64,000 nucleotides of DNA from Gymnothorax reevesii (GCA_029721435.1 CM056573.1:151487947-151551946); one strand, 5' to 3'; counted from the stretch's first letter, positions 1 to 11,475 are shown. The notes: a model not told the origin generated them from the sequence alone. A program made the numbers and translations.

Positions 1-1
1 A

Positions 2-304
2 CTGGTGGAGCTGACTGTGCCATGGGAGGAGGGGATGGATAGAGCCTACGAGAGGAAGAGGGCAAGATACATCGATTTGCTTGCCAAATGCAGGGAAAAC
101 GGATGGTGCACACGCCTCTTCCCTCTGGAGATGGGCACCAGGCGTTTCGTGGGAGGCTCAACAACTCGGCTACTTTAAGATCCAGGGCTGAGGGGCAAGG
201 AGCTACACAAAGCCGCCAAGGAGCTGGCGGAAGAGGCAGAGAAGGCAAGCTTCTGGCTTTGGCTGAGGAGGCGGGACAAGGTATGGGGAGCGAGCAACTC
301 CTGA
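2..304 (+). pseudogene. C-terminal fragment of a non-LTR retrotransposon protein (R2/NeSL-like endonuclease end)
   Basis: One reading frame runs from base 2 to the TGA at 302-304 and is broken by an in-frame TAA at 176-178. It opens with an ELTVPWEEG motif, followed by YERKRARY, a GTRRFVGGSTTRLL block and a KASFWLWLRRRDKVWG tail. From memory, this order is typical of the extreme C-terminus of fish non-LTR elements whose restriction-like endonuclease follows the reverse transcriptase. The reverse transcriptase itself lies outside the window or is missing. The copy is dead. The recall of the family is good but unverified. Confidence 0.6.
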
Positions 305-490
305 GATAGGCTAGCTGCGGGGGGTGACTGGCAGACGTCCCTGTTCACTACCCCGCCACCAGGAGATGTTCCGGGATAAGGGGCGAAACATCTGTGAACG
401 GTGATCCCCGGCTGATGACCCCGCAGCTAGCAGAATGGGCACCGGTGGAGGTGCCGCAGGCCTAGAGCCTAGCAGGCGGAAACATCTACC
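305..490 (+). mobile_element. Probable 3' untranslated tail of the same non-LTR element
   Basis: GC-rich non-coding sequence follows the stop directly and changes at about 490 into Harbinger-like sequence read on the other strand. No poly-A tail or target-site duplication was found, so the end is inferred from the change of content. Confidence 0.4.
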
Positions 491-491
491 T

Positions 492-1172
492 GTCCAATCC
501 AATTGGGTCGGAGAAATAATTTGTGGGTCTCGTCAATAACACCGATGTTACCAGGCATACCTGAGATGAGCATGAATTCAAGTTTGATTCTGTGTTGTTG
601 GCGAATGTCCATTGGACAACGGATAAACTGTCGGATGATATGGGGTTCACAGAGCGCATTGGTTGTTTGTTGATTTGAACGACTGACAGATGACTAAGAA
701 ATCCCTAATTGTCCACGTTGCAAAGTTGCATTTTTCCGGTGGCAAGGTAACAAAGTGTTGTAGAACATTTTATTTTGGGGCTTATTTGGCTGTTTCTCAT
801 GGTTGGAGACGTAATTCTCTCCTTTACATGTCAACAACAAATAAAATCCCTTCACAGTCAATCCGATATCTTTTCAACAACTGTGCATCATTCAGAATTT
901 CCAAGTCATTCCGTCTTTCAATGGCAGAAGCCATTTTCCGATTCCTTGTGAATAGGTTTTAGCGAGTTAGAAGTCCTCTTGACTACTTTTAAGCTCTCCC
1001 AGACTTAGGAGCAACTTTTAGGCCTAAAATACTTCGTGAATAATACTTAGTAAAAATAATTAGGAGTCCTATAATTACGACTGACATGCCCATTTTTTTT
1101 TAGGAGTTTCTCCTATATCCGGCAGTTAGGACCTACTTTTAACGCAAAGATTCTTTGTGAATACGGGCCCAG
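492..1172 (-). mobile_element. PIF/Harbinger element fragment with part of its DDE transposase
   Basis: Read on the minus strand, about 500-660 translates to a peptide containing RQQHRIKLEF, MLISGMPGNIGVIDETH and LFLRPNWIG. This matches the block around the first catalytic aspartate of Harbinger transposases (family form IGAIDGTH). On the plus strand the element ends with a GAATACGGGCCC end at about 1161-1172, the usual Harbinger-type terminus, next to short inverted pieces around TTAGGAGT. The other terminus is missing, apparently lost where the non-LTR fragment abuts. The plus-strand open frame at 690-962 shows no recognisable domain and is probably chance. Confidence 0.6.
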
Positions 1173-1193
1173 TTCTGGTTTTTTACATTTCAG

Positions 1194-1284
1194 ATGAAAA
1201 GGCATGCCAACCTCAAACTACACTCAATCAGCAGCTGAGTTTGGAACAGTTCCAGTTTTCTATATTAAAAATTCGCTCAAGCAG
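1194..1284 (+). other. Exon-like segment with good splice signals, no known product
   Basis: A pyrimidine-rich tract ending in TTTCAG precedes base 1194, and CAG|GTAACA follows base 1284. One of the enclosed frames is open for 30 codons and Gln-rich (QTTLNQQLSLEQF). No partner exon or domain is visible. It could be a lost exon of a mobile element or chance. Confidence 0.2.
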
Positions 1285-1499
1285 GTAACATTCTTCTGAA
1301 TTCAAACATTAAAACCTCTAATTCAGAAACATACCTAAAGGAAATCTTTGGGAACTGACAGAATGCAGGAGATTCTCGAACTCCCCAAGTGCTGACAATA
1401 ATGCAGATAATATCTTTTTTTAGCATAACGGATTATCGTAGAGCTTGAATTTTGGATTATTCCAAATCCCTACAGTGAATGGTGCATGGACATCGGTTA

Positions 1500-1960
1500 C
1501 AGGCTAGCGATGATGTGAAGTGGACCGAAGAGGTCAATAAAGCTTTTGAGGAACTGAAAATGCAGTTAGCCTCTACCCCAACTATTGTTCTACTGGATAT
1601 GAACAGAATCTTTAGCGGTTGACAAGAAGAGTGGCTTTATGACCTTGGTGCTACTGCAGGAGCACGGTGGTCGACAGCGCCCAGTGGGTTACGACTCAAA
1701 GAAGTTGGAGGCGGCAGCAATGGGGCCTCCCCCTTCTCTTTGAGCTGTGGCAGCGGCTGCACTGGCGGTTACAGCTACAGCCTCTTTAGTGACTTACAGG
1801 CCGTTCACAGTTTTGGTTCCACATGCGATAGTGGAATTGGCTGCTAAAAGAGAAAACGTCTCACTTCACACTGCCACACATGCTACGTTACCAGCATCTG
1901 TTGTAATCTATGCCACTCATTACAATCAAAAGATGTACAATTCTTAATTCAGCCACTCTT
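1500..1960 (+). pseudogene. Endogenous retrovirus remnant: pol, reverse transcriptase end and RNase H start
   Basis: The translation shows the pattern of the RT thumb/connection of gamma- or epsilon-like retroviruses (KWTEEVNKAFEELK), then the start of RNase H (VGYDSKKLE, an AVAAAALAV helix and a YRPFTVLVPHA strand). The frame is broken near 1605-1625 and by a TGA at 1742-1744, and no LTR, gag or env is visible nearby. It is an isolated, inactive scrap. Assignment to the retroviral rather than the Ty3/gypsy lineage rests on the poly-alanine helix and VPHA motif and is fairly secure. Confidence 0.7.
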
Positions 1961-2197
1961 CTTGCCACAGAGGATGATGGAGAACCACAAGATTTCTTGT
2001 TTGATACTACAGGATGAAATAAAAAAAAAGAGGATAGCACTCCAAGTTTTAAAATATATTGCCAGCAAACGTTTCGGGCTTTTAACCCTTCTTTAGTGCA
2101 GTGGCGACTATATTCATATTTAAAATATGGGCATTTATGCTACAGGCCATCTGTACCGTCATCAGATAAGATTGACCTCCCCTTGGGGACTTACTCT
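1961..2197. other. Non-coding stretch, probable old repeat
   Basis: No convincing reading frame. The CAAACGTTTCGGGC block near 2068-2081 resembles sequence seen in dispersed vertebrate repeats, but I cannot name a family. Confidence 0.3.
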
Positions 2198-2199
2198 TA

Positions 2200-3797
2200 C
2201 AACCCCAATTCCCAAATAGTTGGGACAAAGTGTAAATTGTGAATAAAATCAAAATGCAGTGACTTTCAAATCACACCAGCCAGTATTTTATTCACAATAG
2301 AACAAAGATAACATAGCAAATGCTGAAACTGAGAAATTTTACAATTTCATCCACAAAATGAGCTCATTTCAAATTTGATGGCTGCTACAGGTCTCAAAAA
2401 AGCTGGGACAGGGGCCTGTTTACCATGATGTAGCATCCCCTCTTCTTTTTAACACGGAGTGGAGGCGCCTGGGCATTGAGGAGACAAGTTTCTTGAGTTT
2501 AGCCATTGGAATTTGATCCCACTCTTGTTTAATACAGGGTTCCAGCTGCTGGAGAGTTTTGGGTCTCCTTCGACGGACTTTTTGTTTCATCATGCACCAA
2601 ATGTTCTCAACCGGTGAAAGCTCACGACTGCAGGCAGGCCAGTTCAGCACATGGACTCTTCTACCACGAAGCCATGCTGTTGTAATAGCTGCAGTATGTG
2701 GTTTTTCATTGTTCTGCTGAAATACACAAGGCCTTCCCTGGAATAGATGTCATCTGGAGGGGAGCATATGTTGATCTAAAACCTTTATATAGCTTTCAGT
2801 ATTCATGGTGCATTTTAAACATGCAAGTGTCCCACACCATATGCACTAATGCATCCCTTTACCATCAGAGATGCTGGCTTTTGAACTGAACACTGAAAAC
2901 AGGAGGGGTGGTCTTTCTCCTCTTTAGCCCAGAGGACACAGCGCCCATGATTTCCAACAAGACTGTCAAATTTGGACTCGTCTGACCACAGGACACTTTG
3001 CCACTTTGCTACAGTCCATTGTAAATGAGCCTTGGCCCACAGAACACGGCGGCGCTTCTGGATCATGTTCAACAGTAGCTTGCTATTTGCATGGTAGTTT
3101 TTTAGGTGACATCTGTGGACGGCACGCTGGACTGTTTACTGACAGTGGTTTCTTGAATTATTCCTGGGCGCATTTACTGATGTCAATGACAGAATCATGC
3201 CGGTGAGTGATGCAGTGGCGTCTGAAGGCCCAAAGATCACGGGCATCCAGTACAGGTCTTCGGCCTTGTCCCTTACGCACCGAGGTTTTTCCACTTTCGC
3301 TGAATCTTTTGATGATCTTATGCAGTGTTGATGATGAGACCTTCGAAGGCTTTGCAATTTGATGTTGAAGAACATTGTTTTTAAAGTATTCCACAATTTT
3401 TTTTACGCAAACCTTCACAGGTTGGAGAGCCTCTGGCCATCTTCACTTCTAAGAGACTCAGCCCCAGTAAGACATCCCTTTTATAGTCAATCATGTTTCA
3501 CACCTGATGCCAGTAAACTTAATTACTTGCTAAATGTTCCTTCAGCTGATTCCCCGACTGATTGCTTTTTCAGTCCTTTTTTGCCTGTGTCCCAACTTTT
3601 TTGAGACCTGTTGCAGCCAGAAAATTTGAAATAAGCTCATTTTGTAGATAAAAATGTAAATGTCTCAGTTTTAAAATTTCAAATGTTATCTTTGTTCTAT
3701 TGTGAGTAACATATTGACTCATGTGATCTGAAAGTCATTGCATTTTGATTTTTTTCACAATTTACACTTCGTTCCAACTATTTCGGAATTGGGGTTG
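2200..3797 (-). mobile_element. Tc1/mariner element copy 1, full-length outline
   Basis: Imperfect terminal inverted repeats start CAACCCCAATTCC at 2200 and end GGAATTGGGGTTG at 3797. Both are flanked by TA (2198-2199 and 3798-3799), the Tc1/mariner target duplication. The repeats extend about 80 bases inward, including TTGGGAC and the TTTACACTT block. The size of about 1.6 kb is normal for the family, and the transposase lies inside on the minus strand. Confidence 0.9.
2420..3418 (-). pseudogene. Tc1-like transposase, frameshifted
   Basis: Pieces in different frames cover the family in order. The N-terminal helix-turn-helix region is at 3158-3418 (VSSSTLHKIIKRF, GQGRRPVLDARD). A central piece with [13 protein letters not shown], carrying the first catalytic Asp, is at 2815-3072. 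The C-terminal piece at 2420-2650 has CSRELSPVENIW with the last catalytic Glu, then MPRRLHSVLKRRGDATSW. The segment around the second Asp does not lie in one of the longer open frames. Several frameshifts make it inactive. Confidence 0.85.
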
Positions 3798-3799
3798 TA

Positions 3800-5937
3800 T
3801 TTTTACGCAAATCAACAAATCTCTGTTCCTTATCCATAGTAAGCTGTTAAGAACAACTTTGTGCAGTTTTCTGGTCACAATGAAAACTAAGGGTAGGGGA
3901 AAAACCTATAGCCTAAAACGTAATTGCAATATTTTGTGTGGCAATATCGTATTCAGAGACCCCAAGTATTATGATTTTATGACATAATTCTTAATAAATA
4001 CTTTGCGAGCACAAACTAAACTTTTAGGTACCAGAATGATAAAAATCACTTTTCAGTCCTGATGAGTGCGAATATGGTGTTAAGATGACTCTCTGGTCAT
4101 GTCAGTACAGGAACGCTGAGACTCTCACAAGATGAAACCAGATGTTGGCCGGAAAAAAGATAGGAGTACAGAGACATACAACCCAAGAAACAAACCGCAA
4201 TACTGCAATAATATTGTGTCATAAATACTGCCAATATACATCATAGAAGTATAGTTACTCTTCTTACATGATTTTTTATGAGCAGTTGGCAAACCATCTT
4301 ACATTCTTCATATCCTTTGGCTAAAATGATAAACATGTTGCTTTGCATACTTGAATTTCCACAATAAGCTCCTTAAAATAACAAAGACATAATGCCCGAG
4401 TAACTAAAACATGTAAATACAATGCAAAACGATGATGGATTTGCAACGATGGAATCAGATTTTGACTTGCAGTCGAGCGGATTCACCTCATCTGATTTCT
4501 TGTCCAGCTGAACAGTTCTGAGCATGCATAGTAATCGTGACACAGCTCGTTTAAGATCCATTAAAGCCTATGGTTTTAAGAATATAGCCGCGGTCAAAAT
4601 GCACGATCAAATGACGTAAAAAAAAAAAAAAACCAACGACACAAGCTTGATAATTTGTATAATTTACTTTGACCTCCATGGCCAAATGGGATCTCAACGG
4701 AGAGCTTAGCTTTCTTACTGATTTGCGCCATTTCTTCATACTTTTCTGCTAGACTTAAAAACAAATACCACAGAATATAGGATACCTTACCCAAATTCGC
4801 AAAGGTTGAACTCTCTTCACTTTAACCGTCGCTAGATAAGTACTGACTTTTAACAATAAACATAACATAAAACATAGTTTAAACATAAACTTTTTTGAAA
4901 TACCATAGCAACAGCGCAACGATTGCCACAAGAGGACATCTTTATTAGGGTATTTATTCAGTTACGCAGGGATGATGGATGTAGTTGGCAAGATTGACAA
5001 AGTAATGTGAAAAAATAAGAACATAAAGAAACTTCAAATTTTACTTTTTTTATATCATGGTTCTGCACAGAACTCTGATTTGAAAACTTTACAATATTAC
5101 CAGCCAGCTCAGTCAGGGATCTGATAAAGGGCTCCCGGTTTTCTGATAAATTTTGCTACCTTGTCAAAAAATGCTACCTTCGTGCAAAGCGATCGTGACG
5201 TCTTTGTTTTCGCCTTGATGTAGCAATATCAGTTTACAGTAGTAACTTTGTTGTTTGTTAGCTTTTTATAACGTGCATATTTTGTAACGAGTTGGATAAG
5301 TCTGTTAGAAGATATATACCCATATACGCCATTATCATCTAATTTCTGCATTTTCAGGAAAACCCAGCGTGTACATGCAAATATATGCACGCTAACAGGT
5401 CGAAATGCACCCTGAAAATAAATCTCATTTTATGATTTTTGACGATACTTAAGATAAGAGCGAGGAAACAGCCCGAGATTTCAGGTTTGCACAAGCGCAG
5501 AACCGCGAGGTATTATGTTTTGATGGGCAGCAAAATTAGTCACAACACGGCAGCGAGGCAATCAAGCGCCTCATTATTTAAAAGCCAATCCAGATGATAC
5601 AAAACGTAACTCCCAGTCTAATGAAGCCAACAAAAAAACTGAAATGGGATTCGCTCATGCAACGTGCGCGGAACGACTTAGTGTGTAAACTGTTCACAGA
5701 AGGAAATGTACGAGGATTTCGGTATTCATCAATATTTTAGTCACTCCATTCTTTTCGTAGCTATTCACAAAATCTACTCCCGCAGTCGACCACGAATAAT
5801 CCTAGGGTAAATAACGAATGCACTTAAATACAGTGCATTTTTTAATGCTCGATTATGGTCACGATAGGCAGATACCTTTGAAATACACAATAAATATGAG
5901 AGTATATTAGAAATAGTTTGCCGCTCGAGTTGGCATT
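3800..5937. other. Gene-free stretch between two Tc1 copies
   Basis: AT-rich with no convincing exon; the short open frames lack domains. It holds a poly-A run at about 4618-4632 and one copy of a short repeat (4365-4560) that recurs near 52.1 kb. Confidence 0.5.
4365..4560. repeat. Short dispersed repeat, MITE-like, copy 1
   Basis: This shares GACTTGCAGTCGAGC, a GGAATCAGAT-type block and CAGTTCTGAGCATGC followed by a CAGCTCGTTTAAG end with 52115-52283, in the same orientation. A related TTAAAGG-type end also occurs near 50028. It does not code for protein. The exact ends are uncertain. Confidence 0.5.
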
Positions 5938-6638
5938 TACAGTGCCTTGAAAAAGTATTCGCCCCCTGAATTTTTTTTTTGCATATTTGTCGCACTTACA
6001 AGTTTCAGATCATCAAACACATTTTAATATTAGACAAATATATCCGGCGTAAATGCAAAATGCAGTTTTTAAATGATTTCATTTTAGGGAAAAAGCTATC
6101 CAAACCTACCTGGCCCTGCGTGAAAAAGTAATTGCCCCCTAAACCTAATAACTGGTTGTGCCACCCTCAGCGACAATAACTGCAATCAAGCATTTGTGAT
6201 AACTGGCAATGAGCCTTTCACATCGCCATGGAGGAATTTTGGCCCACTACTCTTGGCAGAATTGTTTTAATTTAGCCACACGTAGGTTTTCGAGCATAAA
6301 AGGCCTGTATAAGGTCACGCCACAGCATCTTAATCGGATTTCAGTCTGGACTGTGACTAGGCCACTCCAAAACCTTCATTTTGTTCTTTTTTAAGCCATT
6401 CAGAGGTGGACTTTTGTTGATTTGTTTCAGATCATAGTCCTGCTGCATAACCCAAGTGCACTTGAGCTCGTGGTCACAAACAGATGGTCAGGCATTCTCC
6501 TTCAGGATTTTCTGGTAGAGAGCAGAATTTATGGTTCTGTCAATTACGGCAAGTTATCCAGGTCCTGAAGCAGCAAAAGCAGCCCAAGACCATCACACTG
6601 CCACCAGCATGTTTGACTGCTGGTATAATGTTCCTTTT

Positions 6639-6846
6639 AAATAAATAAATAAACAGACTTTATTTCATGTTATTAAGCACATATGGCAAAACATACATGT
6701 AGATACATCACAATAACCAAAAAATAAAAATAAATAAATAAAATGCTGTTTTATGCCAGGCGTAACGGAACACACACCTTCAAATAAAAATAAAAAAAAA
6801 TGAAATGCCGTGTCAGTTTTATGCCAGATGTAACAGGACACTCACC
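6639..6846. repeat. AT-rich insertion with a local duplication inside Tc1 copy 2
   Basis: A tract of AAATAAATAAAT and related sequence interrupts the transposase region. The stretch TTTTATGCCAGGCGTAAC followed by ACACACCTTC at about 6749-6781 is repeated as TTTTATGCCAGATGTAAC followed by ACTCACCTTC at about 6816-6850. This suits an insertion that duplicated its target, or a replication slip. No inserted element is recognised. Confidence 0.55.
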
Positions 6847-7332
6847 TTCCAAAAAGTTCAACTTCTGTCTTGTCAGTCCCCAGAATATTTTCCCAAAAGT
6901 CTTGGGGATGATCAAGATGTTTTTTTGGCAAATGTGAGATGAGCCCTTGTGTTCTTTTTGGTCAGCAGTGGTTTTTGACTTGGAACTGTCCCATGGATGC
7001 CATTTTTTTCCCAGTCTCTTTCTTATTGTTGAATCATGACCGCTGACATTAACTGAGGCAAATGAGGCCTGCAGTTCTTTAGATGATGTTCTAGGTTCTT
7101 CCGTGACTTCGTGCATGAGTCGCCGATGCGCTCCTGGAGTAATTTTGGCGGGCGGGCCACTCCTGGGAAAGTTAACCACTGTTCCAAGGTTTTTACATTT
7201 GTGGAGAATGGCTCTCACCATGGTTTGCTGGAGTCCCAAAGCCTTAGAAATAACTCTGCGACCCTTTCCAGACTTATAGATGTCAACAACTTTGTTTCTC
7301 ATCTGTCCTTGAATTTCCTTACATCGCTGCAT
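6751..7332 (-). pseudogene. Tc1-like transposase, N-terminal and central part, broken
   Basis: The 193-codon frame starts MQRCKEIQGQMRNKVVDIYK and includes the helix-turn-helix region (RVISKALGLQQTMVRAILHK), the linker NFPRSGPPAKITP and the second helical domain to TIRKRLGKKWHPW. It then runs through a degraded region into the insertion at about 6846 and ends at a stop. The C-terminal part is present only as scattered scraps in other frames between about 6200 and 6640. Inactive. Confidence 0.8.
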
Positions 7333-8204
7333 GATGTGTTGCTTTTCGTGAAATTTAAGCTTATTTCACTTTGTCAGACAAGTTCTATTTAAGTGATTTC
7401 GTGATTCAACAGGTCTGGCAGTAATCAGGCCTAGGTGTGGCTAGTGAAACTGGACTCAAAAAGTGTGGTAAATCACAGTTAATTCATGATTTAACTGGGG
7501 GGGGGACAATTACCTTTTCACATAGGTCCAGGTAGGTTTGGATAGCTTTATTCCCTTAATTAATGAAATCATTTAAAAACTGCATTTTGTATTTACTTGG
7601 GTTATCAGTGTCCAATATTAAAATTAGTTTGATGATCTGAAACATTAGTGTGTGACTAAAATGCAAAATAAAAATCAGGAAGGGGCAAATACTTTTTCAT
7701 AGCACTGTAGATACCAAGTTTAAGCTTTAAAATAAGTTTATAGACGGGTTTCATGTGTATAAACAATACTAGGTACGCGCCCAACCACGGGGCAAGACTG
7801 CATCGGAGTGAACTGATATCAATGTAGATGCCGTGTTGTTTCTAAGTTCTCGCTGGCTTAATTGCAATAAAATGTAATTTCATAGAAAAATCTGTTTGTT
7901 TTTTATTGTATCACACATCAGAAAAACACATGCTGAAATGTCCATGAATTTCGCTCAACTTACCAGGTTGTGATGGTTGTTTTGGATGTCTACGATATCA
8001 GGAGCATGGTGGTTAAGTTAGTGAACGCTAACAAAGTCAAAGTCAAAATTTTTACGACGAGGCTACTTTATGGCTTGCCAACATTTTGAAGGAAAAAATT
8101 ACCGCCAATGTCACTGTAAATATACGTTACGCTACACGTCTGACAGCTCGTTAGCTAGGTCTGGGACAGAGATGGCTCAGACCAATGGTATCAACAGCCT
8201 AAGC

Positions 8205-9360
8205 AGCTTAGACTGCTCCAATGGTGCTCATTTTAAAAATTAGTCTCTTATGCGGTACTGTATCGAATGCTTTCTGAAAATCCAAGTATAAGATGTCATA
8301 AGCCCTGCTCTGGTCATAAGTCCTGGTGGCCTCTTCAAAAAATTCCAGAAGGTTTGTCAGGCATGACCTTGCCTTCCGAAAACCATGTTGGCTATCCCTC
8401 AAGATACTGTTACATTCAAGAAATACGACCAGCTCATCTTTTATGATAGATTCCAACATTTTGCACGCAATGCAAGTTAAACCGACTGGCCTGTAGTTTC
8501 CTGGCTTGGTACAGTCCCCTCTCTTATATACTGGTATTATATTGCCCTGTTTCCAATCATTTGGTATTTCTCCAGCATCCGCAATATCCTTGTTATCATA
8601 TGACAGCAATCTGTTTTTATTCTTTATGCACTTAACCTGCTCTTTAACTTTCCTTTTTCTGCTACAGTACTGAAAGAAGCGCTTAGGGCTAGTTTTTGCC
8701 CCCTTCGCAATTTGTCTTTTATTCTTCTAGCATTCCTCAGCTCCTTTTTGACCACAGCCTGCATTTTACAGTATTCAGCCTTAGTGTTTGCATTGTTATC
8801 CTTTATGTACATCTTATAAAGATTCCTCTTTTCCCTCAGAATCCTACAAATACTTTTGGTCATCCACTGAGGATTCTGCTTTTTCAGCTTACTTTTGGAC
8901 ATCTTTGGAATGAATCTGCAATGTGATTCAAGTAAAACCCCCTTAAATCTTTCCCTCATCTCATTTACGGACTCACAGTCCAGGAGTATCTCCCATTTTA
9001 TTTCACTTAGATATGAGCACATCCTGTTAAAGTTTGCTCGCCTAAAATGGAAAATTTTCGTTTTTGAATGCACCTTTTTAACTTCCCATGAAACATCAAA
9101 ATTAACAACAGAGTGATCACTTGTCCCAAGTGGCTCCAGTATCTCAATATTGCCAATTCTATCTGGGTCATTACAGAGCACCAAGTCTAAAATTGCCTTC
9201 TCTCTGGTAGGTTTATTAACATACTGCAAGAAATTATGATTTATAACATCTAGAAATTTTTCCTCCCCCCTACTCTGTCATTTCACCATTTCCCATTTGA
9301 TACCAGGATGATTTAAGTCTCCCATACTAATAGTCCCTCTACCTCTACGAGCTAACAGCC
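8205..9360 (-). pseudogene. CR1-like LINE, endonuclease end and start of reverse transcriptase (copy A)
   Basis: Minus-strand frames give the last part of the AP endonuclease (PTREKAILDLVLCND, LGTSDHSVVNFD with the SDH motif), a basic linker (8624-9229), then RT blocks including RPVGLTCIACKMLESII, the SQHGFRKARSC block and LDFQKAFDTVPHKR (8208-8609). It stops after KMSTIGAV, before the RT active site, so the 3' half is deleted. The first half is joined to RT by a deletion. The family is Jockey-superfamily CR1/Rex-type by motif style. Confidence 0.8.
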
Positions 9361-10021
9361 TCAGCAGTTCAGACTGCACCGATTACCTCAAGAAACTGGT
9401 CCTCAGTAATGGTGAGACGTTATCAGACCCTTATAATATTCATATGGCCCGACATATAGTCATTTCAGAGAGAAGCCCAGTGTGTACACAAAGGAGAATT
9501 TGCATGCATATAAATCTTTAAACTCATACAATTAAGTACTTTGTAGTCGTGCAAAACTTAAGTTTTATGACACGGGTTCAGGGTTTTGCGCTTTGAGGGC
9601 AGGTGTCCTGCCCAGCCAGAGACGGGGACTAAAGAAAAAATCCTTACGATGCCTGTGTGTATGTGCACAGGGATCTTGGGTACATCCTAACCACTAACTG
9701 CACATGTATGGCAGGGTAGATCTCACAGCAGATATTGTGAGCTCATGATTACACTTACTTTTGCGAATAAATCTATGGATTGCACCAGTCTCGCTTCTTG
9801 TTTCAGTCGTACTGCAGCCATCATGTGCCAAGTTGAACTGTCAGGGCGCAGACGCACCGGGGTGGAGGTCGCCTGCACGTCCCAACCAAATAGTTAGAAG
9901 GACATGTCCCGAAAAAAGGTTGAGTCACAAAAGCTGAAAAACATTAACTTCAGCCGACCAAAGCGACACCTGACAGTTGCCTATGTCCACCACACACCAA
10001 CACCTCAAAATCAAAATATAC

Positions 10022-10225
10022 CTAATATAATCCTGTCTTTTGGCAAAAAGGATGAGATCCTCTCGGGATATGATAAAGTTTCCATTCATTCTTCTGCCTG
10101 TTTGTGCAGATAACAGCACAACAAACCTTGTCATCGTTTTGCTGCTTGACTCCGCTTGAAAGCAATGAAAAATATCCTGCTTTCTGCCCCCTGGCTGCGC
10201 GCGCATATCTGCGATGAAGTTGCAC
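10022..10225 (-). pseudogene. THAP-like zinc-finger exon (copy A)
   Basis: The minus-strand peptide contains VCCAVICTNRQKNEW and LYHIPRGSHPF, matching the start of a THAP domain (C-x-n-C followed by a hydrophobic IP motif). A frameshift after HPF relative to copy B removes the basic KRRRRLY segment. The second half of the domain (Cys and His) is not visible here and would need a further exon. THAP domains are DNA-binding and occur in P-element-type transposases and host regulators. Confidence 0.5.
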
Positions 10226-11377
10226 CGAAACCCATTTATTAAATAAGGTTAAAAAGTTATGTAAATCTACTTCATAGATTCTCTAGCTACATGTTGGACC
10301 CTGTAACCAATTTAATAGCGGGAGCGCTGTCAAGTAACGCTCGACTGGCATTCACCAATTGCACACGTAAGATCAAGTCAGTTTTCCACAGCCTTCATTT
10401 ACCAGGTGTAGGTTTCTCGGGGTTCCAAGGGATTATAGATGAAAATTTACCAAGACATTCATGAATGAAACCCATAGTCCGGTTGGCGGTCCAGATCGAA
10501 GGCTAGGCCTATATCAAATGGAAAACTCATCAACAAAACATGACACATTTAAGCTTGATCATTCGTTTGACTTTCAATTCGTGATCGTTTTTCAGGCGAT
10601 ATCCCCGATTGCAGTCACTTAAGACGGAGAAATTGTTTGGCCGTACTTTCGTATGATTTCCTTCCTACTCTGGTAACACGGCCAACTCAAGCAGAGCGTT
10701 CCAAGTTTTTCAATACTGGGTGGTACGTTGGGCGCCCCAAATTCGCATGAAGCTCAGGTATGCAAATCAGGGGTATCCAGCGCAACTCTCCGCCTCTGGG
10801 AACTTCGGAACTAACCGTTGTCAAGGAAAAAAATGCTCATGTAAAATGTTTTGAGAAACATATTAAAATAGTTCACGGAAATAAGATGAAGTGGAGCTTA
10901 AACCCTCGGTCTTACCGATACATCAAACTGATTGGAAACATCACAAAGGTGTATATGCATACCTGATATAAAGCCCACAGGTCACAGAGACCTAATATAA
11001 AAAAAAAAGCACACGTGCGCACACTTTTTTTTTTTTTCTGCATAATTACCACCTTTACATAATCAAATCATTGCTGTGAAACCAATAAGTTCTGAGAAGT
11101 TTCTCAACACAAGACTGAAAAAGTATGCAAGACCATAGTTTATATTTATATATAATATTTAATATACAACCAGCTGATGTCCATCCAATGTTCTTTATAT
11201 GTGGCTGGTTTCACAGTGCTGTCGTAATTAGTCGTTGAGAAACAGCCTGTACCAAGTTCACAAGGTCCGGATTCCTTGGACCTTCACCAAAAGAGGACTA
11301 CTGACGAAAGGTTGTTGCTGAACAGCCCAAGGTCATCATCTGGTGAGTAGATGGTAACTATAAATGATTACCATGTG

Positions 11378-11475
11378 CTGGCCAGCACAAAATGTGGGAC
11401 AGACGGACGAACGGAGGCCATCATGTCGACAATACCACTTCGGCCATAAGTGACTAGGGGTAAAAAGAAAGAAAC
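11378..11475 (-). repeat. GGAC-rich dispersed repeat fragment
   Basis: GGGACAGACGGACGAACGGA at about 11397 leads to a GACTAGGGGTAAAAA end, the same plan as the other GGAC-rich repeats in this window (GGAC tract, then a G-rich TAAA end). The left part is not clearly defined. Confidence 0.4.

Larger units (their letters stand above)
5940..7707 (-). mobile_element. Tc1/mariner element copy 2 (a different family from copy 1)
   Basis: The left end CAGTGCCTTGAAAAAGTATT begins at 5940 and the matching right end AATACTTTTTCATAGCACTG closes at 7707; both are flanked by TA (5938-5939, 7708-7709). Subterminal inverted repeats around CAAACCTACCTGG support the assignment. The element is longer than 1.6 kb because of an AT-rich insertion and local duplication at about 6639-6846. 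Confidence 0.9.
7738..10236. repeat. Duplicated block, copy A (partner at 42022-45702)
   Basis: Order and orientation match copy B throughout: a non-repeat flank (AACAATACTAGGT, GAACTGATATCAATGTAGAT), then a minus-strand CR1 LINE, then about 870 bases of shared flank ending in a THAP-like exon. By eye, identity outside indels is roughly 90 percent or more. Copy A lacks about 1.1 kb of the LINE 3' half that copy B keeps. The two copies are direct repeats about 34 kb apart. Confidence 0.8.

Noticed and set aside
8624..9229. Possible host gene of 201 codons
   Set aside because: It contains the SDH endonuclease motif and linker of a CR1-like LINE and is repeated at 44.2-44.7 kb.
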